Below are positions 26,359 through 36,224 of a stretch of DNA of 45,422 nucleotides, in pieces. The translations under genes and the position numbers were made by a program. The notes beneath the pieces are model-generated. The model was not told the origin of the DNA. It searched no databases and saw only the letters and a program-made list of their open reading frames with translations. The stretch's first letter is position 1; each line of letters begins with the position of its first letter. Source of the stretch: Acaryochloris sp. IP29b_bin.148 (lineage in GTDB: Bacteria; Cyanobacteriota; Cyanobacteriia; Thermosynechococcales; Thermosynechococcaceae); NCBI RefSeq assembly GCF_028285565.1, contig NZ_JANQOY010000147.1:1-45422 (forward strand). The letters run 5' to 3'.

Positions 26359-28026
26359 ATGAGCGAACGACGAATTAGACCTAAATCCACCCAACGGAAG
26401 TCCAAAAAAAAGCAGCCTCGTTCGTTGCTGCTGACGTTAGGGGGGGCGGCTTTGTTAGTGATTGGCGGCTCTGTGGCGTTTTTGCTTCTCCAAGGCGATC
26501 AAAAGTCAGGGCCGTTGCCTTTGGGGGCCAAGGTGGTTCCTCAAGATGTGATGTTAAGTGTGACCCTGTCCACGGAAGCCAATCAGTGGCAGCAACTGGC
26601 TAAGTTTGGCACGACCACCAGCCAAAAAAGTTGGGGTCAACGCATCCAAACCTTCGAGAATCGGGTCCTGGAACCCTATGGCTTGTCCTATGCCGACAAT
26701 ATTCGGCCCTGGTCGGCGAATCAAGTGACGATGGCGCTGTTGCCGCCTACGGTTGAATCCGTTGAATTTCAAAGCCAACAGGCCACGGTTTGGGTGGTCC
26801 CCATTCGTGATCAGGGACAATTCGAGCAGAAATTTAAACAAAAACTGCTGACTTCGGCCAGCCAGGTGGATAAACGGACTTATAAACAGATCGATATCCA
26901 TGAATTTGATGCAGAGGATGGTAAACGGTATGGCTTTGCCACTTTAGAGGATCGCTGGCTTGTGTTTACGGAGGCAGATACTCCGATTAATGCGGTCGTG
27001 GATACCCATAAAGGGAAGCCTGCTTTGGCGGATGTTCCTCGGTATCAGGATGCGCTCAAAGAGATTGAGAGCGAGAATGCGATCGCAAGGGTCTATGTCA
27101 ATGTCCCCATTGCTGCGGCCCAAATGAGTCGGGTGCCCTTATCTCCTGCGAGTAAGGAGCGGATTCAAGATGTTCAGGCAATTGGGGCCACAGTGCGTTT
27201 AGTCGAAGATGGTCTGCGCTTTAAAGCGATCTCTTGGCTCCATCCAGAGGCCAAGGAAACCTTAAAGGCGAAAAATGAGGCGAAGGATATTGCCAAAAAT
27301 TTGCCGCAGGATACCTTAATGATGGCTTCGGGGGGCAATTTCCAGCAGGTATGGCGGGATTATGCCCAGGGAAATATCGCTAAGCTGGTGTTTCCCCTGA
27401 ACCCTAAAGCGTGGAATGACGATTTAAATCAACGGACGGGGGTTGATTTCAACAACCAGTTTGTGAACTGGATGGATGGTGAATTTTTGAGTGCCTTAGT
27501 CCCCAGCCAAGACCCAGAGGGCCAAGGCGTTGGCGTGGTCTTAATGGCTAAAGCCAAGGATCGAGCCACCGCTAATCAGGCCTTTCAAGCCTTGGATGAT
27601 GCCATGCGCGATCGCTTTGACTTTTTAGTGGCAGAATCCAAAATTGATAACAAAACAGTGATCACCTGGAAAGTGCCGCCGGGACTCCCCATTGCCAGTC
27701 ATGGCTGGCTGGATAATGATGTGGCCTTTTTGACCTTCGGGGCTCCGATTGCCAACCGTTTGCTGCAACCACCCAAGGAAAATTTGACCCAAGCAGCAGG
27801 ATTTAAAGCGGCAACAGATTCCGATCTCGATCCAAATAATGGTCATTTCTTTGTGGATATGCCTCGCATGTTGGGCCTGCTAGAGACTAATCCCCTCTTG
27901 CCCAAACTGACCTCCGAGACCACTAAAGTGATGCAGGGGATTGAGACCATTGGCGTCACCACCGCCATTCAAAATGAATGGAGTACGCGCTATGACATTC
28001 ATGTCAAACTAAAGAAAAGATCTTAA
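26359..28026 (+). CDS. DUF3352-family membrane-anchored protein
   Basis: This 555-residue protein has a basic N-terminus, one membrane helix (~23-46, LLLTLGGAALLVIGGSVAF) and a long extracytoplasmic part typical of DUF3352, a family abundant in cyanobacteria and of unknown role. Recognisable lines are PQDVMLSVTLSTEANQWQQL near the start and VNWMDGEFLSALVPSQ in the middle. There is no catalytic motif. The start is ATG at 26359. It is followed after 65 bases by the pterin dehydratase gene. Confidence 0.85.
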   Translation: MSERRIRPKSTQRKSKKKQPRSLLLTLGGAALLVIGGSVAFLLLQGDQKSGPLPLGAKVVPQDVMLSVTLSTEANQWQQLAKFGTTTSQKSWGQRIQTFENRVLEPYGLSYADNIRPWSANQVTMALLPPTVESVEFQSQQATVWVVPIRDQGQFEQKFKQKLLTSASQVDKRTYKQIDIHEFDAEDGKRYGFATLEDRWLVFTEADTPINAVVDTHKGKPALADVPRYQDALKEIESENAIARVYVNVPIAAAQMSRVPLSPASKERIQDVQAIGATVRLVEDGLRFKAISWLHPEAKETLKAKNEAKDIAKNLPQDTLMMASGGNFQQVWRDYAQGNIAKLVFPLNPKAWNDDLNQRTGVDFNNQFVNWMDGEFLSALVPSQDPEGQGVGVVLMAKAKDRATANQAFQALDDAMRDRFDFLVAESKIDNKTVITWKVPPGLPIASHGWLDNDVAFLTFGAPIANRLLQPPKENLTQAAGFKAATDSDLDPNNGHFFVDMPRMLGLLETNPLLPKLTSETTKVMQGIETIGVTTAIQNEWSTRYDIHVKLKKRS

Positions 28027-28091
28027 AGCAGTTTCGCCTTGGTTAGGCACAATTCACTGCGGGTCTGCCATCAAAAGATTGGAGGTTCCCT

Positions 28092-28370
28092 ATGGCTGCT
28101 AAGTTGGATGACGCCACGATTCGTGAGCGAGCCCAGACGCTCTCAGATTGGCATACGGATGGTCAGTCTTTGCAAATGACTCGCAAATTCAAAGACTTTT
28201 TGGCGGCGATGGCCTTTGTCAATCGTCTGGTGGACCCGGCAGAAGCAGCAGGCCACCATCCCGATATTTACATTAGCTATAACCGAGTCGACATTACCCT
28301 GACCACCCATGATGCCGGGGGGTTAACGGATATGGACTTCCAAATGGCGCAAACGATTTCTAATTTGTAG
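28092..28370 (+). CDS. 4a-hydroxytetrahydrobiopterin dehydratase (PCD/DCoH)
   Basis: The enzyme dehydrates pterin-4a-carbinolamine, recycling the cofactor. The 92-residue protein has the active-site line [18 protein letters not shown], with His55-His56-Pro-Asp, and the second histidine in [12 protein letters not shown]. No aromatic amino acid hydroxylase is in the window, so in this organism it may serve pterin or carboxysome-related functions proposed for the family. A GGAGG ribosome site stands just before the ATG. rsmG follows after 16 bases. Confidence 0.93.
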   Translation: MAAKLDDATIRERAQTLSDWHTDGQSLQMTRKFKDFLAAMAFVNRLVDPAEAAGHHPDIYISYNRVDITLTTHDAGGLTDMDFQMAQTISNL

Positions 28371-28386
28371 GCTGACTAACGACTGC

Positions 28387-29175
28387 ATGCAGGAGATCAA
28401 CCATGCTCAGCTCCCCTGGCAATCCGAGCTATGGGAACAAACCTTAGGGTGGAAACCCACGACTGAACAACCGCAATACCAACGGCTGTTCCAACTCGTA
28501 TTACAGGCCAATCAACATCTCAACCTGACCCGGATTACAGACCCCCACCCCTTTTGGGAAAAGCACTTGTGGGACTCTTTAGTGGGCATTGCACCCTGGT
28601 TACCGCGCCCAGCAGCCCCCCCACTGTGGTTACAAGCCGTAACCGATCGGGTTGAGCCTCCGGCAACGCCTCTTAAGACGATCGATATTGGCACAGGGGG
28701 TGGATTTCCAGGACTGCCGGTTGCGATCTCACAACCGACCTGGCCCTTAACCCTATTGGATTCAACCCAAAAAAAGCTCACTTTTTTAGCAGAGGCCATT
28801 GCAGAACTGGGATTAGAGCGGGTGGTCACCTGTTGCGATCGCGCCGAAAATCTGGGCCAATCTCCCACTTATCGAGAATCGTTTGATCTGGCGTTGATCC
28901 GAGCGGTGGGACCAGCCTCGGTTTGTGCAGAGTATGCGCTCCCTTTGTTGGGTATGGAGGGTTATGCAGTACTCTATCGCGGACAGTGGACTCTGGAAGA
29001 ACAACAAGGATTGGAGATGGCGCTACCACAACTAGGCGGAGAGATGGTGTCTGTGCTGTCGGTAGACTTACCGCTCTCACAAGGGGTCAGACACTGGGTT
29101 TATCTGCGAAAGGTCCAGCCAACGGATGCAAAATTTCCTCGTCGGGTAGGGTTACCTGCTCGCCGCCCGTTGTAA
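28387..29175 (+). CDS. rsmG: 16S rRNA (guanine-527-N7)-methyltransferase
   Basis: RsmG methylates G527 in the 530 loop of 16S rRNA. The SAM site is [16 protein letters not shown], followed by [22 protein letters not shown] and [11 protein letters not shown]. The 262-residue length includes a ~20-residue insert before the SAM motif and a longer tail than the E. coli enzyme, common in cyanobacteria. It is likely co-transcribed with the pterin dehydratase. Confidence 0.95.
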   Translation: MQEINHAQLPWQSELWEQTLGWKPTTEQPQYQRLFQLVLQANQHLNLTRITDPHPFWEKHLWDSLVGIAPWLPRPAAPPLWLQAVTDRVEPPATPLKTIDIGTGGGFPGLPVAISQPTWPLTLLDSTQKKLTFLAEAIAELGLERVVTCCDRAENLGQSPTYRESFDLALIRAVGPASVCAEYALPLLGMEGYAVLYRGQWTLEEQQGLEMALPQLGGEMVSVLSVDLPLSQGVRHWVYLRKVQPTDAKFPRRVGLPARRPL

Positions 29176-29296
29176 CACCATATCTGAAAGCCTATTGTGC
29201 TTCCTGAGTAAATGCCAGTCTGAGTTCCAACACTTCATTAGCCTTTGAATCGATGGCTTTAGTCTTAAACCAGTTGTCTCACCACCTGCCATCAAC

Positions 29297-29689
29297 ATGA
29301 CCATCAGCCTCTGGTGTATCTTGGTCGCACTGCTAGCACCATACATTCTGTCAGTACTCGCCCGTTCTGGCGTCACCAAAGCTGACTATGTTCAAGACCC
29401 GCGCGCCTTTAACGAAACTCTCACCGGATGGCATCGTCGTGCCCATCTTGCCCAACTCAACGCCTTTGAAACCTTTCCTGGATTTGCTGCTGCCGTGCTC
29501 GTCGCACACATAACCCAAGTCCCCCAAATTCAGATTGATATCGTTGCCTCGGCCTTTATTCTGTTTCGACTCTTGCATGCCAGCTTCTACATCACCGACA
29601 AACCCAACCTCCGCAGCCTCAGCTGGCAAATGGGCATGCTCTGCATCGTCAGCCTCTTTGTCCTAGCAGCAATCTCCCAGCAAACTTAA
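29297..29689 (+). CDS. MAPEG-family membrane protein
   Basis: This 130-residue protein with four membrane helices matches the MAPEG fold (membrane-associated proteins in eicosanoid and glutathione metabolism). Recognisable segments are RAHLAQLNAFETFPGFAAAV and FILFRLLHASFYITDKPNLR, which carry the conserved N-x-x-E-x-F-P and R-x-x-Y-like positions. Bacterial members may have glutathione transferase or peroxidase activity. The 121-base spacers on either side have no other features. Confidence 0.85.
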   Translation: MTISLWCILVALLAPYILSVLARSGVTKADYVQDPRAFNETLTGWHRRAHLAQLNAFETFPGFAAAVLVAHITQVPQIQIDIVASAFILFRLLHASFYITDKPNLRSLSWQMGMLCIVSLFVLAAISQQT

Positions 29690-29810
29690 TACTCCACCAG
29701 ACAAACAGCATCTGATCTCAGACCGACCAAAGCCTCCTTGGTAAAATGCTCGTATTTCAATCTAAAAGCCTTAATACTGCAGCATTATCTCCCCTTAGCC
29801 ATACTCAATT

Positions 29811-30908
29811 ATGCTCACCCAGAATCGGCAATCGAGTCCAACCAGGCGACCCCACCCCTTCAGTCCCTACCGCCCCCAATATTCACCACTCAGCTGGATC
29901 AAAAGGAATTTCGTCGTTACCAGAGCCTTTCTGGGGGCTCTCACCATCGTCCTCAAATCGAGGCGGCAAAAACAGTCCCTCCCCTTTGGGGCTTCCGTGG
30001 AAATTACCGACCGCTGCAATGCCGGTTGCCATTATTGCTATGTCTATCCCTCGGACTGGAATCAAACCCAACGCGTCCAAGGATATCTGCAGCTTTCTCC
30101 CACGGAACATAAAGCCAAAGACCACGCCATTTATCAAACTCTAGACCAACTCTCGCGCCAAGGGATGGTCCTGGCTACCTTGGTCGGTGGAGAGCCCACT
30201 CTAGCTCCTAGAGTGATTCAATATGCTGCCCGTAAATTTCCGGTGGTTTGGGTGGTGACCAATGGCTCTGCCAAATTTCCTAAAGTGCCGCGCTCGGTGG
30301 TTTATAGCGTCAGTATTGATGGCCCCCCAGACCACCATAATCAAACCCGAGATCCACTAGGGTTCTTTCAGAATCATACCTACCAAAATCTGAACGGCAT
30401 GGCGGCTGCCATTGTTCGCAATATTAATGAATCAGAGCGCGGTGCTTATGCCCACATTACCCTTACCAAAGCTAGCCTTCCTCTATTTCCTGAAACCGTG
30501 AAATGGCTGGTCACCTCTGTCACCAAACTCAGAGGCATTATGGTATCTGGTGCCGCCACCCATTCCCCTAAGGATCCGAATACCCTGACGCTAGCGGATC
30601 GGCAAACTATGAAGGAAATGATTGCAACAGCGGCGGCTCAGTATGGCTGGGATTTGTTTCCCTTCAACCAGCCTGTGGTTAATTCCTACCTATTTGATGC
30701 CCCCTTTGTGATTCAAACCCCCGCTCAATGTACCGTGGCTCGACGAGTCACGAGCTTGGGATTTGACGGCCAAAGCGTCGGGAAATGCATCCTCCGAGAC
30801 GCTACAGACTGTCAGACTTGTGTCTGCAATCTAACCGGGTTAATGCGGGGGGTGGCCACGGCAGATCGCCCCAGCTTGAAAGGTCTATATCAAGCGTGTC
30901 TAGGCTAG
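29811..30908 (+). CDS. Radical SAM enzyme of unknown specificity
   Basis: The 365-residue protein carries the canonical CxxxCxxC cluster motif at 69-76 (DRCNAGCHYCYVYP), the SAM-binding GGEPTL at 126-131 and the strand VSIDGPPDHHNQTRD. The N-terminal ~60 residues are basic with a hydrophobic patch. The C-terminus holds six cysteines (307, 326, 334, 337, 339, 363) in a C-x7-C-x2-C-x-C arrangement, a likely second iron-sulfur or metal site, short of a full SPASM domain. I cannot name the substrate. The last nine bases overlap the convergent GTPase gene. Confidence 0.85.
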   Translation: MLTQNRQSSPTRRPHPFSPYRPQYSPLSWIKRNFVVTRAFLGALTIVLKSRRQKQSLPFGASVEITDRCNAGCHYCYVYPSDWNQTQRVQGYLQLSPTEHKAKDHAIYQTLDQLSRQGMVLATLVGGEPTLAPRVIQYAARKFPVVWVVTNGSAKFPKVPRSVVYSVSIDGPPDHHNQTRDPLGFFQNHTYQNLNGMAAAIVRNINESERGAYAHITLTKASLPLFPETVKWLVTSVTKLRGIMVSGAATHSPKDPNTLTLADRQTMKEMIATAAAQYGWDLFPFNQPVVNSYLFDAPFVIQTPAQCTVARRVTSLGFDGQSVGKCILRDATDCQTCVCNLTGLMRGVATADRPSLKGLYQACLG

Positions 30909-32795
30909 CGTGGCCTTGCTGAGATAACTTTGGTAGCGCTCTGGTAATTGCTCGACGCCCACCTTGCCCGCCCAAAACTCCACCATGGTTTGACCAAAGG
31001 CCCAGGCATCTTCCTTAATCGAGGGAGCGGTTTCCAGGAGTAACGGCCACAGGGCCAAAAAGTCAAAGGTTGGATGCGTATCGGGTTCGGCCAGCAAGGT
31101 AAATAGCTCATAGCCCATCTGTAATTTCCCCATTACCACAGGGGATTGTTCTATCGGCAACTGGGTTGCCAGGGCCGTTGCCAAGGCCGGGGAACCCGTC
31201 ATCATTGTCGACAGGAACCCTAAGATGGGACTCTTGAGCAAGGCCGTGAGTCCTTGAGTTGTGCTCATTTGGGAGGCATACTGGTTGATGATTTTGGCGG
31301 CAGTGGTGATACGAGCGGTGCGATCGCGCAAAAATCGTGCCATCCGGGCCTGTTTTGCTGGGTCAAAGGTATTCACCATCACTTCGGACAGTTCCGTTTC
31401 TCCCCAGGCTGACCGATCCTGACTTGTATCCCCTGTAACCATGGGCAAAATTGCCGCCGACACCTCGCCCAAAATCTCCTGGCGATAGGCAATCGCCTCT
31501 CGAATCGAGGTCTCCTTCAGTTGATCTCCCGACCGCCAATCATAGGGCGGCGACCATTCTCGAATCGGTCGGAGCCGATCCACCTGAGTGACAATGCTAA
31601 TTACAGGCAGATCATCGGCTTGGGTTCGAATCTCCTCTAAAAGCGCTAGATCCATTTGTAAAGCAGGATCGGTGGCAGGCGTAACTAGCAACAGCAGATC
31701 GGTCTCAGCAGCCTTCTCAATCACCGCTTGCCGCAGATCGTCACGTCCGCTTTGCTCATAGCCCGGTGAATCCCAGAGAATCAGGGTCTCATCTAAATCA
31801 TTCTGGAACGGGTAAGACTGCAACGTGTCCGTACTGGGCAACACATCCACGGCTGCTGTCTGTCGGCCAAACAGCGTATTCACCAAACTGCTCTTACCCG
31901 CTCCCGTTCGCCCCACCAGGAGGACATTCAAGGGAGCTTGCGCCACAGCCTCAGCAGGTGCGGCTGCTGTAATAATCTCTTGTAGGGTTTGCGTCTGGAC
32001 TCCGGGTAGCTTCGGCTCCAGGCTTTCCAAGGTGCGTAAGGCTTCGCCGCTGTAGAGAGCAATAGCTCGCTCTCCTAGTGCCTGCAAAGTGGTCTCTCGG
32101 ACAATCTGCCCTAAATTGGCCAACAACTGTTGATTGGCCTGGTTCCGATAGGATTGTGTAGAGGTACGGGTTAAGGCCACCACCGGGTTAAAAATCCACC
32201 GGGACCATTGCCAAACCTTCACCGCCGTGCGAGCGGCAGGCTCAAGTTTTCGATAGGTTTCGTAGGTTTCATAGGCTTGTCCCACCGTCACTTGGCCAAG
32301 GACAGGGGAGAGCTTTTGCATCCACTGATCGACATCGTCTACGGTTCCGCGCAACAGCCCATAAGCATCCGGCACATAGATATTGAGAAAGGGCCGTTTA
32401 ACCGTGGGGTAATACACATGGGCAACTGCCTCAATCAAGCTTTGACAGCGGCTAAAGAACTGTGCCCAGTTTTCCCAAGGTAAGACATCCTCTCGAGCGG
32501 CAATCAGAAGGGTTTGAATCTCCGCTTCGGCTTGTTCCCGGAGCGGCTGTCCCGTCAGAGTGGCTTCAGCCTTATCTTGAATAAACGCTCTGGCTTCTGC
32601 GGCAATTTGCTCCGGCAGCCGCAGCCAGCGTACCAGCAAATATTGCCAAACTAAAAACACCACAATCACCACAGCCCAAATCCAGCTCAGTCCCCACTGA
32701 TGGATTTGCAACGCAGCCGCAATCCCCAGAAACCCGAGCACGCAAATGACGGGTAAGGCCAAAATGATCCACTGCCAGACCTTGAGACGCATCAT
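30900..32795 (-). CDS. Membrane-anchored dynamin/Era-like GTPase
   Basis: This 631-residue protein has two N-terminal membrane helices (~9-30 and 38-57), a helical region to ~285, a G domain and a helical C-terminal third. G motifs are VGRTGAGKSSLVNTLFG (294-310), ILWDSPGYEQSGRDDL and VTQVDRLRP. It resembles the cyanobacterial 'GTP-binding HSR1-related' proteins; the role is unknown, and membrane shaping or envelope stress are only guesses. It is 45 bases downstream of the DUF760 gene, so probably in an operon. Confidence 0.82.
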   Translation of the reverse strand: MMRLKVWQWIILALPVICVLGFLGIAAALQIHQWGLSWIWAVVIVVFLVWQYLLVRWLRLPEQIAAEARAFIQDKAEATLTGQPLREQAEAEIQTLLIAAREDVLPWENWAQFFSRCQSLIEAVAHVYYPTVKRPFLNIYVPDAYGLLRGTVDDVDQWMQKLSPVLGQVTVGQAYETYETYRKLEPAARTAVKVWQWSRWIFNPVVALTRTSTQSYRNQANQQLLANLGQIVRETTLQALGERAIALYSGEALRTLESLEPKLPGVQTQTLQEIITAAAPAEAVAQAPLNVLLVGRTGAGKSSLVNTLFGRQTAAVDVLPSTDTLQSYPFQNDLDETLILWDSPGYEQSGRDDLRQAVIEKAAETDLLLLVTPATDPALQMDLALLEEIRTQADDLPVISIVTQVDRLRPIREWSPPYDWRSGDQLKETSIREAIAYRQEILGEVSAAILPMVTGDTSQDRSAWGETELSEVMVNTFDPAKQARMARFLRDRTARITTAAKIINQYASQMSTTQGLTALLKSPILGFLSTMMTGSPALATALATQLPIEQSPVVMGKLQMGYELFTLLAEPDTHPTFDFLALWPLLLETAPSIKEDAWAFGQTMVEFWAGKVGVEQLPERYQSYLSKATLA

Positions 32796-32840
32796 AGGGC
32801 GAATTGACGGGGTTAAAGAATGGTCTATCTTTGACGGACG

Positions 32841-33197
32841 CTAAGCGTCTTCAGAATCTTGATCAAAAGAGAGACCATTACCCAAAAGGCTCGTATCCAA
32901 TTCCATCCGCTGTTCCATCTTTCGGAGGAAGTAGCCGGTCATCATGGCGGAGGCCAGCAAGCCTGCCAGATTATCGCGATCGGTTACCACTTGAACACTA
33001 AAGGCTTCACTCGGCAGGACACCCACCAGTCCCTGAACATTTTGCGAGATGATTTGTTTGATCTCAGGGCTGACGGACTTGGCAACTCGGGCCAGAACTT
33101 CTGGCGGCTGATTTTGTAAATATTTGATTAAGAGATTGGCCTGGGCCTCCTCTGAATCACTCATAATGAAGTTGGCGTTTTCGGGGTCAAAGGCCAT
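32841..33197 (-). CDS. DUF760-family protein
   Basis: The 118-residue soluble protein matches DUF760 of cyanobacteria and chloroplasts. Lines such as LLIKYLQNQPPEVLARVAKS and SPEIKQIISQNVQGLVGVLP, followed by LAGLLASAMMTGYFLRKMEQR, are characteristic. The molecular role is unknown; plant relatives have been noted as UV-B responsive. It heads a two-gene unit with the membrane GTPase. The 270-base spacer upstream (33198-33467) shows only weak hairpins. Confidence 0.85.
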   Translation of the reverse strand: MAFDPENANFIMSDSEEAQANLLIKYLQNQPPEVLARVAKSVSPEIKQIISQNVQGLVGVLPSEAFSVQVVTDRDNLAGLLASAMMTGYFLRKMEQRMELDTSLLGNGLSFDQDSEDA

Positions 33198-33467
33198 AAA
33201 GTACCCTCAGAATCTGCTTGCTTTTATTGTGTCACCACTTCCCCTAGTATGCCCAGTTTCTCGATGGAGAGAAGCCCGAACCTCAAGGTTGTTTGATCAA
33301 CACTTCATCCAGAAATCAGAACTTTATGACTGGGTGAACAAGCGTTCTGGTTTCTTGACGGTAGTATAAACGATTGTAAACTTATTTGGCGAGTCTCAAG
33401 ACTTGGCGATGCCTGCTTCGATTGCCAGGCTGGCATATCCAGGAGATTGGCCCGTTTCCTCTCAATT

Positions 33468-34640
33468 CTAAATCGATTCCCACAGGCGAGGACGAGGCTG
33501 ACCTTGGAGACGTCCATGCGTCTCCTGCAGCAATGCGGGAATATTAAGATGCTCAGGACAGCGGGGTAGGCAGTCCCCACACTCTGTACAGCGATTCCCT
33601 CGTCGCCCTGGGAACCAATGCCCCGCATTCTCGAACATGCGGTAACGATAGCGGCCAAATTCTTCCATGTTGTATGCGAGTGTTAAATTCCGTAACCGTA
33701 AAACCTCTGGGATATTGATATTTTCTGGACAGGGTAAGCAAGCGTAACATTGCTGACACGGGTTAGGAACCGTTTGGATTTGAGTTTGAAGTCGGTTGAG
33801 AATGGCCTGTTCTATGTCTGTTAAGGGATGAATTTGATCTGCGATCGCAAGCGGCCAATCCAATTCCTCCGGTTTTGCTGCGCCCACACTCAAGGTCGTC
33901 ACCGCTGGCTGGCTGAGCAAAAACCGAGCGTTGATATGCAAGGGGGCCAGCGGCTGACAGAGGTCTTGTAGCTGTTCAGGGGGCGTGTATAACAATCCCC
34001 CTTTATCCGCAGGTGAAATAATAAAAATGCCCATCTCTTTCTGGTTGGCCAGTTCAACAGCGGGCGCGTTGCGCTGAAAGAAGACGTTGTAGTGTAGATT
34101 CACAAACTCAAATAAATCCGTCTCCAGGGCCGCTAGAATAAGCGCTAAGGAACCATGGGTGGAAAACCCGATATGACGAATCCGCCCCGCCGCTTTGGCT
34201 GCCTGAACCGCCCGCATACACCCCTGCGGTTCTTGTACCCAGGCCAAGTGCTCTGGAGTATTCAGTCCATGAAGGGCTAAACAATCCACCGTCTCCAGTC
34301 CTAGCCGTTCCAAGGACCGATCGATGGCCTCCGCCATAGCCTGGGCATCCGGCTGGGGCGTAATTTTGGTCGTAATGTAGAGGCGATTGGCGTCCGGCGT
34401 TTGGTAGGGTTCCGGTAGCCAACAGCCCTCCTCCCGTGCCAGCCCCAAAGCCTGAATCATCTGCCCTAAATAGACTTCGCTTTGCCCGTATCCTTGCGCA
34501 GTTTCGATATGATTGATGCCGAGCTCAAAGGCCCGTAGCAGCGTTGCTTCGGCGTTCTGAGCCGACTGCAAATATCGCATGGTTCCCAAGGAAAAAACCG
34601 ACAAATGCAGATGGGTTTTGCCAAAGCGGCGATATTTCAT
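33468..34640 (-). CDS. Aldo/keto reductase with C-terminal ferredoxin-type clusters
   Basis: The 390-residue protein joins an aldo/keto reductase barrel (MKYRRFGKTHLHLSVFSLGT at the start; catalytic-type segments INHIETAQGYGQSE and DCLALHGLN) to a C-terminal iron-sulfur region. Two cluster motifs are visible: CQQCYACLPCPENINIP and CTECGDCLPRCPEHLNIP. This fused type is common in cyanobacteria and anaerobes, and probably moves electrons between NADPH and ferredoxin-like partners; the substrate is unknown. It lies 16 bases after the DUF151 gene. Confidence 0.9.
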   Translation of the reverse strand: MKYRRFGKTHLHLSVFSLGTMRYLQSAQNAEATLLRAFELGINHIETAQGYGQSEVYLGQMIQALGLAREEGCWLPEPYQTPDANRLYITTKITPQPDAQAMAEAIDRSLERLGLETVDCLALHGLNTPEHLAWVQEPQGCMRAVQAAKAAGRIRHIGFSTHGSLALILAALETDLFEFVNLHYNVFFQRNAPAVELANQKEMGIFIISPADKGGLLYTPPEQLQDLCQPLAPLHINARFLLSQPAVTTLSVGAAKPEELDWPLAIADQIHPLTDIEQAILNRLQTQIQTVPNPCQQCYACLPCPENINIPEVLRLRNLTLAYNMEEFGRYRYRMFENAGHWFPGRRGNRCTECGDCLPRCPEHLNIPALLQETHGRLQGQPRPRLWESI

Positions 34641-34656
34641 AGGGCGCTGCTAGCGA

Positions 34657-35169
34657 TTAGCTGGATTCGGCCGATGGTCCACTACCGCCTTGACTCTGAA
34701 TAAAGTCTTCGGGACGAATATTATCGATAAATTCGCGGAATTCTTCTTGTTCTTGCAGATCAGCTTCTTGATCAACTGCAATGGAGGCTTCGGCAACCAC
34801 TTCTTCTAGGACCCAAATCGGGCAATCCATGCGTAGCGCTAGTGCGATCGCATCACTCGGGCGGGCGTCGATTTCTTTCTTCTCATCTTCCTGCTGCAGG
34901 GTCAAGACCGCATAAAAGGTATTATCTTGCAGCGAATGGATCACCACTCGCTCTAGGTCAATGTCCCACTGATCCATGCAGGTCACGATCAAGTCGTGAG
35001 TCATCGGACGCGGTGTCCTGTGACTCTCTAAGGCTGTGAGAATAGCCCGAGCTTCCGTTTGACCAATCCAAATGGGTAAAGCGCGACGTTCCGATGCATC
35101 TTTCAACAGAACGATAGGCATTCGCGTTGCGGCATCCAAGGCAATACCAGCAACATTCATTTCAATCAT
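34657..35169 (-). CDS. Bifunctional nuclease family (DUF151) protein
   Basis: The 170-residue protein matches DUF151/BFN. Recognisable lines are MIEMNVAGIALDAATRMPIV, LPIWIGQTEARAIL, MTHDLIVTCM and the strongly conserved EIDARPSDAIALALRMDCPIW. Plant and bacterial members have reported RNase/DNase activity; some cyanobacterial homologues associate with plastid-type transcription. The acidic C-terminal ~40 residues are variable. It is transcribed away from ribE across a 237-base spacer. Confidence 0.9.
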   Translation of the reverse strand: MIEMNVAGIALDAATRMPIVLLKDASERRALPIWIGQTEARAILTALESHRTPRPMTHDLIVTCMDQWDIDLERVVIHSLQDNTFYAVLTLQQEDEKKEIDARPSDAIALALRMDCPIWVLEEVVAEASIAVDQEADLQEQEEFREFIDNIRPEDFIQSQGGSGPSAESS

Positions 35170-35241
35170 GCTTGTAGACCCAAGGAAAAGATGGCCATGG
35201 AGGATACCTTCTCATGTAAACAAACACCATTAAGGATTCTC

Positions 35242-35267
35242 TATAATTTCTTTAAGGCAACTTAAAG
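35242..35267 (+). promoter_or_regulatory. TATAAT box and hairpin in bfn-ribE spacer
   Basis: A perfect TATAAT (35242-35247) stands 160 bases before ribE, followed at once by CTTTAAG-GCAA-CTTAAAG (35250-35267), a perfect 7-pair stem with tetraloop where transcription would begin. No good -35 is present. A TTGACA at 35361-35366 offers a second, weaker ribE promoter. I see no FMN-riboswitch core in the leader. Confidence 0.4.
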
Positions 35268-35406
35268 CTTAAAGCATCAGCTAAGCCCCTTTGAATCCAG
35301 GTGATCTGAAAAAATAAGGTTGGAATTCTCCCTCCCGATCCTAGCCAAGGCGATCAGAATTTGACAATGTAGGAAATACTGATGTTCATAACGGCTCGAT
35401 CAGCAC

Positions 35407-36078
35407 GTGTTTACAGGACTTATCCAAGGATTGGGCTATCTTCAGCCCCAAGGCCAACAGCAAATACTGGTAAAGTGCGAAGCGGTCCCGTTTTGGGATA
35501 CTCTCGCCATCGGCGATAGTGTGGCGGTGGATGGCGTCTGTTTAACCGTCGAGACGCTCGTCGCCCAAGGCTTTGTGGTGTCTGTTTCTCCCGAAACGGT
35601 GCAGCGCACCACTCTCTCTCAGCGGTTGTATACTCACCAAGCCGTGAATTTGGAACCGGCGCTCAGCGTAGGCGATCGGCTCGGTGGCCATTTTGTCACG
35701 GGCCATATTGATGAGGTGGGAGTGTTCCAAGAACTGCAACAAACTAAGACCTCCTGGGAGCTGAGCTTTACAGTACCGGATGCGATCGCACGCTTTATCA
35801 TCCCCAAAGGCAGCGTAGCCATCAACGGCGTTAGTCTTACGGTCGCTGACTGCGACGACAACGGTAATCACTTCAAAGTAGCCGTCATTCCCCATAGCTT
35901 TGCCAACACAAACTTACAAGACTTAAACCCAGGCGATCAGGTCAATATTGAAACAGATGTGTTGGGCAAATATGTGGCCAAACTCCTGCGTTTACCAGGG
36001 CATTCTTCCACCACCACCGATCCGCTGCCCGAAATAACGACCGAATTTCTGACTACCCACGGATTCGGCAACTTGTAA
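35407..36078 (+). CDS. ribE: Riboflavin synthase, alpha chain
   Basis: The enzyme dismutates two lumazines to riboflavin. The 223-residue protein has the two tandem lumazine-binding barrels: the first with MFTGLIQGLG and SVAVDGVCLTVETL, the second with GHFVTGHIDEVGVF and SVAINGVSLTVADC, ending in VNIETDVLGKYV. The start is GTG at 35407, fixed by the universal MFTGLI N-terminus. The gene stands alone; the other riboflavin genes are not in the window. Confidence 0.96.
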   Translation: MFTGLIQGLGYLQPQGQQQILVKCEAVPFWDTLAIGDSVAVDGVCLTVETLVAQGFVVSVSPETVQRTTLSQRLYTHQAVNLEPALSVGDRLGGHFVTGHIDEVGVFQELQQTKTSWELSFTVPDAIARFIIPKGSVAINGVSLTVADCDDNGNHFKVAVIPHSFANTNLQDLNPGDQVNIETDVLGKYVAKLLRLPGHSSTTTDPLPEITTEFLTTHGFGNL

Positions 36079-36224
36079 GGTCTTTCCTCGTCATCAATAC
36101 CGTTAGCAATTGCTCGGGGACTGTACCAAAAACAGACCTCAAAATTCCGCATTTCATCACCTTATGAGACCATGACACCCTTTCAAAGCGCAGTCAAAGA
36201 TCTTCTCTAGTTCGGTGACTGGAA

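Noticed and set aside
35170..35406. FMN riboswitch upstream of riboflavin synthase
   Set aside because: The conserved RFN core could not be found; only a TATAAT box and a short hairpin are present.
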